The position numbers and the translations under genes are program-made. Positions 34,407 to 43,533 of a stretch of 49,475 nt of DNA are shown here, piece by piece. Numbering within the stretch: position 1 is the first letter of the stretch; each line of letters starts with the position of its first letter. Source of the DNA: Tepidanaerobacteraceae bacterium. Lineage in GTDB: Bacteria; Bacillota; Thermosediminibacteria; Thermosediminibacterales; Thermosediminibacteraceae. The stretch lies in NCBI GenBank assembly GCA_030446005.1, contig JASUSP010000003.1, positions 1 through 49,475 on the forward strand, written 5' to 3'. Below the pieces are notes generated by a model that was given only the letters and a program-made list of their open reading frames with translations, made no database searches and was not told where the DNA came from.

Positions 34407-35406
34407 TTATATCGTCGCCTCCCCCGCGGGAAATGATTATCTCGCCGGCATCTTCAAGCTTTCTTATGACGTTCACAATCTTTTGCTGGGCTTCTTCCAC
34501 ATCCCTTAGCCTTACGGGCCCTAAATACTGCATATCCTCCTTAATCATTTCGGCCTGGCGTTTCGACATATTGCTGAATATCTTGTTTTTGACTTCTTCG
34601 CTCGCTCCTTTAAGAGCCAGCACCAAATCCTGGTTATCTATTTCCCTCAATATCCGCTGTACCGACCTGTTATCGAGGGTTAGGATGTCTTCAAACACAA
34701 ACATCCTCTTCCTTATCTCTTCGGCTAATTCCGGATTTTCCATTTCGAGGGCTTCTATTATGTTCTTTTCCGTACTGCGGTCGACTCCGTTTAAAATATT
34801 AACTATAGCCTGTATTCCTCCCACATTGGTGTAATCCTCCACTACCACCGTAGACAGCTGTCGTTCCAAGACTTTTTCCACTTCCATGATGACTTCGGGT
34901 GAGACCCTTTCCATGGTAGCAATGCGTTTTGCTATATCCACCTGTTTTTCCGGCGGCAGTGATGAAAGGAGCAGCGCGGCTTTTTCCGGTTGAAGGTACG
35001 CCATTATCAGGGCTATGGTTTGCGAATTCTCGTTCTGTATAAAGTTCAAAAGCTGGGCAGGGTCGGCCTTTCGAACAAAGTCGAAGGGCCTGACCTGCAA
35101 CGTAGAAGTCAACTTACTGATGATTTCGAAGGCCTTCTGGGTTCCTAACGCCTTTTCCAGTATTTCTTTGGCGTATTCTATCCCGCCCTGAGCTATGTAA
35201 TCGTTGGCTACCATCATTTGATAAAATTCTTCAAAAACAGCTCTCCTTTCTTCCTCCCTAACCTTTCTTAAATTTGCTATATCGATTGTCAATTGCTCTA
35301 TCTCTTCTTCCTTTAAGTAGCGATATACTTTCGAAGCCACCTCAGGACCCAGGGCAACCATGAGTATTGCCGCTTTTTGCCTTCCGCTAATTTTGGACAA
35401 GGGCAT
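34399..35406 (-). CDS. fliG: Flagellar motor switch protein FliG
   Basis: FliG links the switch to the MS ring and is the part on which the stator pushes. Three armadillo-like domains are present. The C-terminal torque helix region includes FEDILTLDNRSVQRILREID with the conserved charged residues. SLPPEKQVDIAKRIATMERV lies in the middle domain. AGAGGTG supports the ATG at 35406 (335 residues) rather than the GTG at 35415, which overlaps it. Confidence 0.96.
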   Translation of the reverse strand: MPLSKISGRQKAAILMVALGPEVASKVYRYLKEEEIEQLTIDIANLRKVREEERRAVFEEFYQMMVANDYIAQGGIEYAKEILEKALGTQKAFEIISKLTSTLQVRPFDFVRKADPAQLLNFIQNENSQTIALIMAYLQPEKAALLLSSLPPEKQVDIAKRIATMERVSPEVIMEVEKVLERQLSTVVVEDYTNVGGIQAIVNILNGVDRSTEKNIIEALEMENPELAEEIRKRMFVFEDILTLDNRSVQRILREIDNQDLVLALKGASEEVKNKIFSNMSKRQAEMIKEDMQYLGPVRLRDVEEAQQKIVNVIRKLEDAGEIIISRGGGDDIIV

Positions 35407-35418
35407 TTCTAACACCTC

Positions 35419-36960
35419 TTAATCTTCGTTTAACCAGGTTCTAATGATTTTGGCAACCTCTTCGGGCCGCTGCCTTGCAAGTCTTTCAATATTTTTAAAC
35501 ATCTGTTCATTTTCGTCTATTTCGACCGAGGCAGCCTGTTGGGCTTCAGCCAACTGCTGGGCTAGTTTTGTCTCCTCCAGCTGGCGTTTTCGCCGCAACA
35601 TGGTCCTGTATATTATAGTCAATATTGCGGCACAAAGCAGAATACCGACAAATACTATTACCTGCTGCCTCCGCCGGTTTCGAGCTTCTTCACTCAACTG
35701 CCTTGAGAGCATATCGGCAAGCTGGGTATCAAAAGCCATTCCTTCGACCGTTATCTGGTCCCGCTGTATGTCGTAACCAACGGCATTTCCCACGAGGGCG
35801 ACTATTTTGTTTTTTTCATCCTCGGTTAAATCCCTGTTTATTACTACCGACACGGTGAGTTTTTTGACGGCTCCCGGGGCAACAACGATGTTTTCCCTTG
35901 ATTCGTTCAATTCGTAGTTGCGTATGACCTCGGTCTTCTGATAATCGGAGGCCCCTTCGGCGTTCTGCTGCTGATAAGTCCCGATGTTAGTTCCCGCTCC
36001 CGGTTCTCCCTGGGGGATATTGCCCTGTCCCGAAAAATGTTCCCTCAATTCCTGAACGCTTCTCAGCAATCCTTCGTTAAGTTCCGGATTTGAAGGTGCA
36101 AACGAGCGGTTTTCGACCGTCTTCTTATCAAAGTCCAGCTGGACGTTTACCCGTACAGCCACATTGCCCGGGCCGAATATCTGCTCGAGCAGCGACTGCA
36201 CGCTTGATTGCAGCTGTTTCTGGAAATTTTCCTGTATAGCAAGCTGTGCGTTGACTACTTCCTTCGTATTTCCCTCTTCCGAAAGTGGAATATTCGAGAG
36301 TATCCTCCCGTACTCATCGACAATGGTTATATTTTCCGGCTTAAGACCCTCTACAGAGTGGGCAATTAAATTTATGATACCCCTCGTTTCTTCCTCCGTG
36401 AGTTCCTTTCCCGGTTTCATTTTCAGAAAAACTGCGGCTGAAGGTTCTTTTTGACCGTCCGGCTCGATAAAAAGGCTTTTCTGGGGCTGAACAATATGTA
36501 CCCGTGCCGCCTCCACCTGTTCCATTTCCTCAATGGTCCTCGCAAGTTCTCCCTGCAAAGCCTGCGTATATTGAATCTGTTTTTCCCATTCGGTAATTCC
36601 AAGCCTGGTCTTGCCGAATATATCGCTGAAACCTATCTGTCCGCCTTTCGGCAGCCCTTCCCTGGCGAGTTCCAGTCTTACTTTGTAGACGTCCTTTGCG
36701 TCGGTAAGTATAGTCCTGCCGCCATCGGTGAGCCTGTACGGAATTTTCATATCATCCAACTTTTTTACGATTTCTCCCGCATCTTTTTCGTCTAAGTTGG
36801 AATAAAGCGGTACGTAATTTGGTCTTGTCACAAAATAACCCAATATGGCTACAACCAAAACAACAATGGCTGCACTCAATCCGAGCCTTATCTTTTGGGC
36901 TTTGCTTTTCGTTTCCCAGAACTCCTTCAACTTTTGTTTTATACTGTTAATAAAATCCAT
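35419..36960 (-). CDS. fliF: Flagellar MS-ring protein FliF
   Basis: FliF forms the membrane MS ring that seeds the flagellum. Two membrane helices (about 25-45 and 440-460) bracket a periplasm-side region with ring-building motifs, including PNYVPLYSNLDEKDAGEIV and ARVHIVQPQKSLFI. The C-terminal cytoplasmic tail, ending RQRPEEVAKIIRTWLNED, binds FliG. The length of 513 is typical. Confidence 0.96.
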   Translation of the reverse strand: MDFINSIKQKLKEFWETKSKAQKIRLGLSAAIVVLVVAILGYFVTRPNYVPLYSNLDEKDAGEIVKKLDDMKIPYRLTDGGRTILTDAKDVYKVRLELAREGLPKGGQIGFSDIFGKTRLGITEWEKQIQYTQALQGELARTIEEMEQVEAARVHIVQPQKSLFIEPDGQKEPSAAVFLKMKPGKELTEEETRGIINLIAHSVEGLKPENITIVDEYGRILSNIPLSEEGNTKEVVNAQLAIQENFQKQLQSSVQSLLEQIFGPGNVAVRVNVQLDFDKKTVENRSFAPSNPELNEGLLRSVQELREHFSGQGNIPQGEPGAGTNIGTYQQQNAEGASDYQKTEVIRNYELNESRENIVVAPGAVKKLTVSVVINRDLTEDEKNKIVALVGNAVGYDIQRDQITVEGMAFDTQLADMLSRQLSEEARNRRRQQVIVFVGILLCAAILTIIYRTMLRRKRQLEETKLAQQLAEAQQAASVEIDENEQMFKNIERLARQRPEEVAKIIRTWLNED

Positions 36961-36979
36961 TAAATTCCACCTTCACCTG

Positions 36980-37264
36980 TTATATCTGCATCCTCATAAT
37001 CTCCTGGTAAGCTTCTAGGGCTTTATTTCTCACTTGTATTGCCAAATCTAAAGAAAGTTTTGCTTTTTCCGCAGCAATCATTATTTCGTGGATGTTTATA
37101 TCTTCTCCGGCAAGCATTTTCCTTAGAGTATCGTCGTAATTTTTCTGATAACCGTTAATCGTTTCAAATGCCTTTTTTAACACATCGCTGAACGAGTCAC
37201 CGCTTTTACCGCTTTGTGACGCATATATAGTGCCGTTTAAATCCCCAATCCTTCCAACAATCAA
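36980..37264 (-). CDS. fliE: Flagellar hook-basal body protein FliE
   Basis: FliE joins the MS ring to the rod. The small protein (94 residues) has the FliE pattern SFSDVLKKAFETINGYQKN, then AGEDINIHEIMIAAEKAKLS and the C-terminal VRNKALEAYQEIMRMQI. The ATG at 37288 has no ribosome-binding site, whereas AAGGGGG is well placed before the TTG at 37264, so I start there. Confidence 0.92.
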   Translation of the reverse strand: MIVGRIGDLNGTIYASQSGKSGDSFSDVLKKAFETINGYQKNYDDTLRKMLAGEDINIHEIMIAAEKAKLSLDLAIQVRNKALEAYQEIMRMQI

Positions 37265-37297
37265 GCTACTTACCCCCTTCCCCTCCATCGAAATTCG

Positions 37298-37741
37298 TTA
37301 TGCGCTTCCTATCTCCAAAGCCTTACTTATCATGCTTTTGGCTGCGTTTATCGCCGTTACGTTTGCCTCATAACTTCTCGTTGCCGATATCATATCGACC
37401 ATTTCTGTTACGATGTTTACATTGGGCATCCTCACGTATCCGTTATCGTCTGCATCGGGATGCGATGGGTCGTAGACCAGTTTAAAAGGCGCCGGGTCGT
37501 CTTCTATCGCCACAACTCTAACACCTTCTCCTCTAGGCTTCGATAGCGAATCATTAAGTACATCTCTAAAACTAAAGTCGCGGCTTTTCTCCTGAAAAAT
37601 GACCCTTTTTCTTCTGTAAGGGCCTCCCTGTTCCGTGCGGGTAGTATTCACATTGGCTATGTTGTTTGAAATCACGTCCATCCGAAGCCTTTGGGCGGTA
37701 AGACCCGAAGCGCTAATCTCCATTGCCCTGAAGATACTCAT
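37298..37741 (-). CDS. flgC: Flagellar basal-body rod protein FlgC
   Basis: FlgC is a proximal rod subunit. The 147-residue protein has the rod signature [20 protein letters not shown] followed by [16 protein letters not shown], and the C-terminal [20 protein letters not shown] that pairs with it. It sits between flgB and fliE as in all close operons. Confidence 0.96.
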   Translation of the reverse strand: MSIFRAMEISASGLTAQRLRMDVISNNIANVNTTRTEQGGPYRRKRVIFQEKSRDFSFRDVLNDSLSKPRGEGVRVVAIEDDPAPFKLVYDPSHPDADDNGYVRMPNVNIVTEMVDMISATRSYEANVTAINAAKSMISKALEIGSA

Positions 37742-37746
37742 AACGA

Positions 37747-38157
37747 TTATCTCCTTCCTTCGGTAATTGCCGACCTCAATAAAGAAAACTGCCTTTGAAC
37801 TTGCTCGGCTAGTATATTGTAAGACAAAGCATTTTGCGCAAGTTCGACCATTTCCTTATCTATATCCACGTTGTTTCCATCGTTTCTGAAGGTCCTATCG
37901 TTTTGGACAACAACCTTCGGCTTTAATTCTATCACCGGCCATGCATTTCGAATATGCTTGTCACTGGTTGTTGAAAGGGGAAGTCTAGAACTATTTTCTT
38001 TTATATATTTTTGCAGCAAATCTTCGAAAACCACGCTAGACCTCTTAAAGTTCGGAGTATCCACATTCGCAATATTGTTCGCCAATACTTCGTGCCTCAA
38101 CCATTTTGCATCCATATACTTCTTTAACAAGCTGGGCATTTCAAAAATATCTAACAC
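37747..38157 (-). CDS. flgB: Flagellar basal-body rod protein FlgB
   Basis: FlgB is the first rod subunit and the first gene of the fla/che operon. The rod signature is [20 protein letters not shown], and the C-terminal [20 protein letters not shown] completes the coiled pair. GAAGGTG lies six bases before the GTG at 38157 (136 residues), while the in-frame GTG at 38166 lies within that site. A promoter lies about 150 bases upstream. Confidence 0.94.
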   Translation of the reverse strand: MLDIFEMPSLLKKYMDAKWLRHEVLANNIANVDTPNFKRSSVVFEDLLQKYIKENSSRLPLSTTSDKHIRNAWPVIELKPKVVVQNDRTFRNDGNNVDIDKEMVELAQNALSYNILAEQVQRQFSLLRSAITEGRR

Positions 38158-38308
38158 GTAATTCACCTTCTTTTTTCGACGATATATACGACTTAATCTC
38201 TTAACTTCGCCAAAAATTTATATTTTCCTGCTTTTGACCCAGAATTTAGAAATATTTAGTGCCGTTATAAAACCTGTGAAAGAGGGAAAACTTGTCTTTT
38301 TATGTCAC

Positions 38309-38337
38309 ATTATAACACACATGGATATTTTTGTATA
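38309..38337 (-). promoter_or_regulatory. Putative sigma-A promoter of the fla/che operon
   Basis: On the minus strand TATACA (38337-38332) and a perfect TATAAT (38314-38309) are 17 bases apart, with TG one base before the -10. This leaves a leader of about 145 bases before flgB. I see no other strong promoter between the codY terminator and flgB. No clear CodY box is visible. Confidence 0.7.
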
Positions 38338-38365
38338 TAATACTTTGGGACTACCAAAAAGCATC

Positions 38366-38397
38366 AAAAAAATGCGTGAAATAAAATTTCACGCATT
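38366..38397 (-). terminator. Intrinsic terminator of the xerC-hslVU-codY operon
   Basis: On the minus strand AATGCGTGAAA and TTTCACGCATT form an 11-pair stem around a five-base loop, followed by a T-run (38372-38366). It begins right after the codY stop. The flanking A and T runs would also let it act on the plus strand. Confidence 0.9.
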
Positions 38398-38399
38398 TT

Positions 38400-39185
38400 T
38401 TATGAGCGAACCTTTTTAAGTTCTTCCAGCAGTTTATCGTTCAAAACTTTTATATATGTTCCCTTCATACCCAGAGACCTGGATTCGATAACTCCTGCGC
38501 TTTCCAGCTTTCTCAGTGCGTTTACTATTACGGAGCGAGTTATTCCCACCCTATCGGCGATTTTGCTGGCCACCAGCAGTCCTTCGTTTCCGTCTAATTC
38601 TTCGAATATATGCTGCACTGCTTCTAGCTCCGAGAATGACAGGGTACCTATAGCAAGCTGGACCACCGCTTTTTTCCGTGCTTCTTCTTCTATCTCTTCC
38701 GTCTTCGACCTTAGGATTTCCATTCCGACGACCGTTGCACTGTATTCCGCAAGAACCAGGTCATCATCGGTAAATTTGTCGCCGAACCTGGCAAGAACTA
38801 GAGTGCCTAATCTTTCCCCTCCTCCGTTTATCGGCACGATAGTTACCAGTTTTCCGGGATGAGGACATCTCTGGGTGTTGTCAAACACGCATTCGAGCTC
38901 TTCTTGAGGTATGTTCGGCATTGTCTCGTGAATTTCCAGCAACTTGTCGTTGTACTCTTTGGGGAACATTCTTTCTTCCAGTACTCTGTTTTGTATCACG
39001 TCGCAGTCGTATTCGTTGAGAAGCGCGTAACCTAAAACCTTCCCCTTGCGGCTAGCCACATAAGCGTTGGCATTTAAGACTTCGCTCAAAATTTTACACA
39101 CTTCGCTGAAATCCACAGGGTACCCTGCAGACCTTTGTAGTAATTTGTTGATTCTCCTCGTTTTTTCTAGCAAATCACTGCTCAT
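38400..39185 (-). CDS. codY: GTP- and branched-chain-amino-acid-sensing repressor CodY
   Basis: CodY represses nutrient-stress genes when GTP and branched-chain amino acids are plentiful, and in several Firmicutes also flagellar genes. The 261-residue protein has the N-terminal GAF domain (about 1-155) and a C-terminal winged helix with [19 protein letters not shown], near residue 210, as DNA-binding helix. GGAGG precedes the ATG. It closes the xerC-hslV-hslU-codY operon directly upstream of flgB, the same order as in Bacillus. Confidence 0.97.
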   Translation of the reverse strand: MSSDLLEKTRRINKLLQRSAGYPVDFSEVCKILSEVLNANAYVASRKGKVLGYALLNEYDCDVIQNRVLEERMFPKEYNDKLLEIHETMPNIPQEELECVFDNTQRCPHPGKLVTIVPINGGGERLGTLVLARFGDKFTDDDLVLAEYSATVVGMEILRSKTEEIEEEARKKAVVQLAIGTLSFSELEAVQHIFEELDGNEGLLVASKIADRVGITRSVIVNALRKLESAGVIESRSLGMKGTYIKVLNDKLLEELKKVRS

Positions 39186-39234
39186 TTTATATTTCCTCCT
39201 TTTCCGATTTTTTTAATAATAAATATATATTGTA

Positions 39235-40638
39235 TCATAAAATGTACATGCTTAAATCCTTATCTTTGACTATGTCCTTCAGTTTTTCGTTGACGTAATT
39301 TTTGTCAATTACAAGTTGGCTGGTATGTTCCTTTATTTCGGAAGCGTTAAAGGATATATCTTCCAATAGCTTTTCCATAATGGTATGGAGCCTTCTTGCG
39401 CCTATATTTTCCGTCTGCTGATTAACATGAACCGCTATACTCACTATCTCATCAATAGCATCTTCCGTAAAATGGATTTTTATTCCTTCAGTTTCCAGCA
39501 AAGCCTTATATTGTTTTATCAGTGAGTTTTTCGGCTCCACCAGGATTCTCTTTAAATCTTCCTTGGAGAGGCTCTTTAGCTCGACGCGAATCGGAAATCT
39601 TCCCTGCAGTTCCGGTATGAGGTCCGACGGCTTCGAAATGTGAAAAGCTCCTGCAGCGATAAAAAGGATATGGTCGGTCTTCACGGGTCCGTACTTCGTT
39701 ACAACCGTGCAACCCTCCACAATCGGAAGAATATCCCTCTGGACGCCTTCCCTTGATACATCAGGGCCCGCTCCGTGCTCTCTTCCGGCTATCTTGTCGA
39801 TTTCATCTATAAAGATGATGCCCGTCTCTTCGGCCCTTTTTATGGCCTCCGCTACAACTTCGTCCATATCTATCAGCTTTTGCGCTTCTTCTTGGGTCAA
39901 TATTTTCCTTGCGGTTTCGATGGTGACCTTTTTTCTCTTTTTTCGCCGCGGAATAAGGCCGCCGAACAAATCCTGGAAATTTATGCCCATTTCTTCAATT
40001 CCGTAATTCGAGAATACCTCAAGCACGGGCAGGGAATTGTCCTCAACTTCAATTTCTATCATTTCCTTATCCAGCTTACCTGATTTGATTTCCTCAAGTA
40101 GAGCCTTTCGCTTTTCTTTGGCCATTCTCAGTTTTGATTCGTATTCCTCGTCGTTTTCGTCCACCTTCGATATATTTCCGAAAAGGGCCTCAAAAGGATT
40201 CTTGAAACCGCTGCTTCTTGCAGGGTCAGGCTGCAGTATTTCCGAAATTCTAAGGTCTGCCAGTTCCCTTGCCCTGTCTTTTACCCGTTCCATTTTCTCT
40301 ATTTTGACCATCCTTATGGATGTCTCCACCAAATCCCTCACCATCGAATCCACATCGCGCCCGACGTAACCGACTTCAGTGAATTTAGTGGCTTCAACCT
40401 TGACGAAGGGGGCGTTCACCAGCTTTGCAAGTCTCCTTGCTATTTCCGTTTTGCCAACCCCTGTAGGACCAATCATAAGTATATTTTTGGGCATTATTTC
40501 TTCCTGAAGCTCCTTGGGCAACTTTTGCCTCCTGTATCTATTTCGAAGTGCAATGGCCACGCACCGTTTGGCTTCCTGCTGTCCTACTATGTATTTGTCC
40601 AATTCTTCAACAATCTTTTTTGGGGTTAAATCTTCCAA
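39235..40638 (-). CDS. hslU: ATP-dependent protease ATPase subunit HslU (ClpY)
   Basis: HslU is the AAA+ unfoldase that feeds proteins into the HslV peptidase. Walker A is GPTGVGKT (57-64) and Walker [10 protein letters not shown] (about 273). The GYVGRDVD pore loop lies near residue 90, and the I domain lies between the Walker motifs. LRHT-like sensor residues are replaced by the family's [10 protein letters not shown] near 420. The C-terminus DKDLSMYIL is the hook that inserts into HslV. Translation begins at TTG after AAGGAGGG. Confidence 0.96.
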   Translation of the reverse strand: MEDLTPKKIVEELDKYIVGQQEAKRCVAIALRNRYRRQKLPKELQEEIMPKNILMIGPTGVGKTEIARRLAKLVNAPFVKVEATKFTEVGYVGRDVDSMVRDLVETSIRMVKIEKMERVKDRARELADLRISEILQPDPARSSGFKNPFEALFGNISKVDENDEEYESKLRMAKEKRKALLEEIKSGKLDKEMIEIEVEDNSLPVLEVFSNYGIEEMGINFQDLFGGLIPRRKKRKKVTIETARKILTQEEAQKLIDMDEVVAEAIKRAEETGIIFIDEIDKIAGREHGAGPDVSREGVQRDILPIVEGCTVVTKYGPVKTDHILFIAAGAFHISKPSDLIPELQGRFPIRVELKSLSKEDLKRILVEPKNSLIKQYKALLETEGIKIHFTEDAIDEIVSIAVHVNQQTENIGARRLHTIMEKLLEDISFNASEIKEHTSQLVIDKNYVNEKLKDIVKDKDLSMYIL

Positions 40639-40652
40639 AACTTCTTCCCTCC

Positions 40653-41183
40653 TTAGAGCACTTCCACGGATATGAAATCATTCGTATAAACGCATATGTC
40701 CGCTGCAATTTTTAAAGCTTCCTGAACTATTTTTTCGGGCGGTAAATCCGTAAAGCGGGAAAGAGCTCTGGCAGCGGCAAGGGCGTAAGGTCCTCCGGAC
40801 CCTATCGCCGCTATTCCGTCGTCGGGTTCTACCACTTCTCCGCTTCCCGAAATGATGAAAATATGTTCCCTGTCGGCCGCTATCAGTAAAGCCTCCAATT
40901 TCCTGAGCATTCTGTCGGTGCGCCATTCTTTTGCCAGTTCCACGGCAGCCCTTACGAGATTGCCGTGAAATTCCTCCAATTTTGCCTCGAATTTCTCAAA
41001 AAGGGTCACCGCGTCGGCCACCGAACCGGCAAAACCGGCCAGCACCCGCCCGTTATATATTTTTCTCACCTTTTTTGCGTGGTGCTTCATTATGGTGTTC
41101 TGTCCGAAAGTAACCTGCCCGTCTCCTGCCATTGCGGCGCCCTTTTGATTTACTATGGCAACTATGGTTGTCGCGGAAAACAT
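40653..41183 (-). CDS. hslV: ATP-dependent protease peptidase subunit HslV (ClpQ)
   Basis: HslV is the twelve-subunit threonine protease of the HslUV complex. The N-terminus [10 protein letters not shown] implies removal of the first four residues to expose the catalytic threonine T5. GDGQVTFGQ and [20 protein letters not shown] are family blocks, as is the [20 protein letters not shown] region. The length of 176 is usual. Its ATG overlaps the xerC stop by one base. Confidence 0.96.
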   Translation of the reverse strand: MFSATTIVAIVNQKGAAMAGDGQVTFGQNTIMKHHAKKVRKIYNGRVLAGFAGSVADAVTLFEKFEAKLEEFHGNLVRAAVELAKEWRTDRMLRKLEALLIAADREHIFIISGSGEVVEPDDGIAAIGSGGPYALAAARALSRFTDLPPEKIVQEALKIAADICVYTNDFISVEVL

Positions 41184-42097
41184 CAGATTTCCTCCTTCTT
41201 TTTTGCCCGAGGAAAAACCTTGTCGTATATTTCCTTGAGCCTCTCTTTCGTCACGTGAGTGTATAGCTGCGTTGTGGACAAGCTCACATGACCCAACAAT
41301 TCCTGGACGGTCTTCAGGTCTGCCCCATTGTTCAACATATGGGTTGCAAATGTGTGCCTGAGCGTGTGGGGGCTGATATTCTTGTTCAAAGATAACTCTT
41401 TCACATACTTATCTATTATTCTCCTCACGCTTCTGTCGGTCAACCTAGTTCCGTTCTTGTTCAGAAAAAGATATTCGCAGCTTAAGCTTTTTACAAGATA
41501 GGGCCTGCTTTTTTTCAAATATTCTTCAAGGCTTTCCGCCGCCTTCGACCCGAAAAACACTATCCTTTCCCGGGAACCCTTACCGTAAACTATTATGAAA
41601 TTAGCACCCATATTTACATCTTTCAGCTTTATTGATACAAGCTCGCTGACCCTTACTCCGGTCGCATATAAAAGCTCCATAATGGCTTTATCGCGAATCC
41701 CCAGCACGTCTTTTTTAGGAGCCGAAAGCAGCGCTTCTATTTCTGCAGGATACAAAAACAACGGCAATTTTTTTGGGAGTTTCATCCCCTGCACCATTTT
41801 AGTAGGGTCTTCGGATATAAATCCTTCGGTAGTGAGATATTTAAAAAAGCTCCTCAAGGCTGAAAGTTTTCTGGTTATGGTTTTTTTTGCAACCCCTTTT
41901 TCTCTCAAATAAGCCAAAAATCCTCTTATATCCAGATGAGTTACATTTTTCAAACTCTTTGTTTCGGACATTTTACTCTGTTCTAAATATTCGATAAACT
42001 GTCCCAAATCGTTGGCATAGGCTTTCAGGGTGTTCTCGGACTGGTTCTTAGCTGCTTTTATGTAATTAATAAAGCTGTCTATCACCTCGTATTCCAT
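41183..42097 (-). CDS. xerC: Tyrosine recombinase XerC (CodV type)
   Basis: XerC-type recombinases resolve chromosome dimers at dif sites. The 304-residue protein has an N-terminal SAM-like domain (about 5-90) and a catalytic domain with all active residues: R149 (ATGVRVSEL), K173, H244 and R247 (HTLRH), H270 and the nucleophile Y279. Its place upstream of hslV matches codV of Bacillus subtilis, which argues for a housekeeping role rather than a mobile-element integrase. Confidence 0.92.
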   Translation of the reverse strand: MEYEVIDSFINYIKAAKNQSENTLKAYANDLGQFIEYLEQSKMSETKSLKNVTHLDIRGFLAYLREKGVAKKTITRKLSALRSFFKYLTTEGFISEDPTKMVQGMKLPKKLPLFLYPAEIEALLSAPKKDVLGIRDKAIMELLYATGVRVSELVSIKLKDVNMGANFIIVYGKGSRERIVFFGSKAAESLEEYLKKSRPYLVKSLSCEYLFLNKNGTRLTDRSVRRIIDKYVKELSLNKNISPHTLRHTFATHMLNNGADLKTVQELLGHVSLSTTQLYTHVTKERLKEIYDKVFPRAKKKEEI

Positions 42098-42127
42098 GGC
42101 TTTTCAACCTCGCAGCGAACAACTAAT

Positions 42128-42156
42128 ATACTACCACAACCTTTGATTTTATGCAA
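42128..42156 (-). promoter_or_regulatory. Weak candidate promoter of xerC-hslV-hslU-codY
   Basis: On the minus strand TTGCAT (42156-42151) and TAGTAT (42133-42128) are 17 bases apart, about 30 bases before xerC. An overlapping TATATT would have a 20-base spacer. The match is modest. The 119-base gap to trmFO is very AT-rich, and I see no GC-rich terminator in it. Confidence 0.3.
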
Positions 42157-42216
42157 GATTAAATTCTAAATTATTTTTAAATTATATGTTAAATTTTTTT
42201 GAAATTATGACCTTAC

Positions 42217-43530
42217 CTACATTTTTAACCCATTTGCCCGGATAAATTCCTTCAATACTTCCAGGGAACGCTCTGCCAAGAGCTGATTTCTCTCCTTTTT
42301 TGATTTTACCTTTATCTTAAGCGGAGGAAGCAAACCGAAATTAGCCTTCATCGGCTGAAAATTGCGGGGGTCGGCAGTAGCCACATAATTGCACAGCGAC
42401 CCCATCACGGTTTCCAGCGGGAACGGAAGGGGACTTTGCCCTTTCATGCGGCGAACCATGTTAATTCCCGCTACTATACCGGATGCCGCCGATTCTATAT
42501 ACCCTTCCACACCGGTTATTTGACCTGCAAAAAAAAGTCCTGGAGCCGATTTTACCTCGAACCAAGGATGTAAGAATTTTGGACTCATTATAAAAGTATT
42601 CCTGTGTATAAAACCGTAGCGGACAAACTCGGGGTCTTTTAAGCCCGGAATTTTACTGAAAACCCTTTTTTGTTCCGGCCATTTGAGGCTTGTTTGAAAA
42701 CCCACCATATTGAATAGAGTTCCTTCCTTGTTTTCTTTCCTAAGCTGAACAACAGCGAAAGGCTGCTTACCGGTTCTCGGGTCTATTATTCCCACCGGCT
42801 TTAGCGGGCCGAAAAGAAGCGTCTTCGGGCCTCTTTTCGCCATCACTTCGATTGGCATGCACCCTTCGAAGAATACAGGTTTTTCGAATTCTCTAAGGGG
42901 ATGGACTTCGGCATTTATCAATTCGTTGTAAAACTCCATATATTCCTCTTCGGTCATCGGCAAATTCACATAATCTTCATCACCCTTGTTGTACCTCGAA
43001 CCCCAGAAAGCAACATTCCAATCTATGGAATCCCCGGTGATGATTGGTGCGGCAGCATCGTAGAAGTAAAGGTATTCCTTTCCCAAAAATTCGCTTATGG
43101 CCTTGGAAAGTTCATCCGAAGTTAGAGGGCCGGTCGCTATGACGGCAGGAGGCTCGGGTATATTAACCACTTCTTCTCTTTTTATCTCGATAAGAGGGTG
43201 TTCTTCGATGGCAGAAGTCACGGCCGAGGAAAACTTTTCCCGGTCCACGGCAAGAGCTGCACCGGCCGGAACGCTGTTTTCCTCGGCTTTTTTTATAATC
43301 AAAGAGCCTAAAAGCCGCATTTCTTCTTTTAAAAGCCCCGCAGCATTAGTGAGCTCGTTAGACCTCAAAGAATTGCTGCATACAAGCTCGGCCAGTTTGT
43401 CGGTATGGTGGGCCGGAGTAGTTTTTCTCGGCCTCATCTCGTAAAGTTCTACCTTAAACCCCATATTTGCTATATGCCATGCCGCTTCGCAACCAGCCAG
43501 ACCACCACCAATAACCTTTACCCTTTCCAT
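42217..43530 (-). CDS. trmFO: Folate- and FAD-dependent tRNA (uracil-54-C5)-methyltransferase TrmFO
   Basis: TrmFO makes ribothymidine at position 54 of tRNA using methylene-tetrahydrofolate. The FAD-binding GGGLAGCEAAWHIA is at the N-terminus (8-21). CSNSLRSNELTNAAGLLKEE and the FFEGCMPIEVMAKRGPKTL block, which carries a conserved cysteine, are both present. GITGVEGYIESAASG is near 340. The length of 437 is typical. It starts three bases after the topA stop, in the dprA-topA-trmFO order of Firmicutes. Confidence 0.96.
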   Translation of the reverse strand: MERVKVIGGGLAGCEAAWHIANMGFKVELYEMRPRKTTPAHHTDKLAELVCSNSLRSNELTNAAGLLKEEMRLLGSLIIKKAEENSVPAGAALAVDREKFSSAVTSAIEEHPLIEIKREEVVNIPEPPAVIATGPLTSDELSKAISEFLGKEYLYFYDAAAPIITGDSIDWNVAFWGSRYNKGDEDYVNLPMTEEEYMEFYNELINAEVHPLREFEKPVFFEGCMPIEVMAKRGPKTLLFGPLKPVGIIDPRTGKQPFAVVQLRKENKEGTLFNMVGFQTSLKWPEQKRVFSKIPGLKDPEFVRYGFIHRNTFIMSPKFLHPWFEVKSAPGLFFAGQITGVEGYIESAASGIVAGINMVRRMKGQSPLPFPLETVMGSLCNYVATADPRNFQPMKANFGLLPPLKIKVKSKKERNQLLAERSLEVLKEFIRANGLKM

Positions 43531-43533
43531 CCC

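Noticed and set aside
8918-38166. Sigma-D-type internal promoters in the operon
   Set aside because: GCCGATA-like matches occur inside coding regions, but I found none with a convincing TAAA element at the right spacing.
38167-38308. CodY-binding box between codY and flgB
   Set aside because: An AT-rich stretch near 38243-38260 vaguely resembles the CodY motif but has too many mismatches in such AT-rich DNA.
41183-42097. XerC-type recombinase as a sign of a mobile element
   Set aside because: Its neighbours hslV, hslU, codY, topA and trmFO match the conserved codV position. No attachment repeats or other phage genes were seen.
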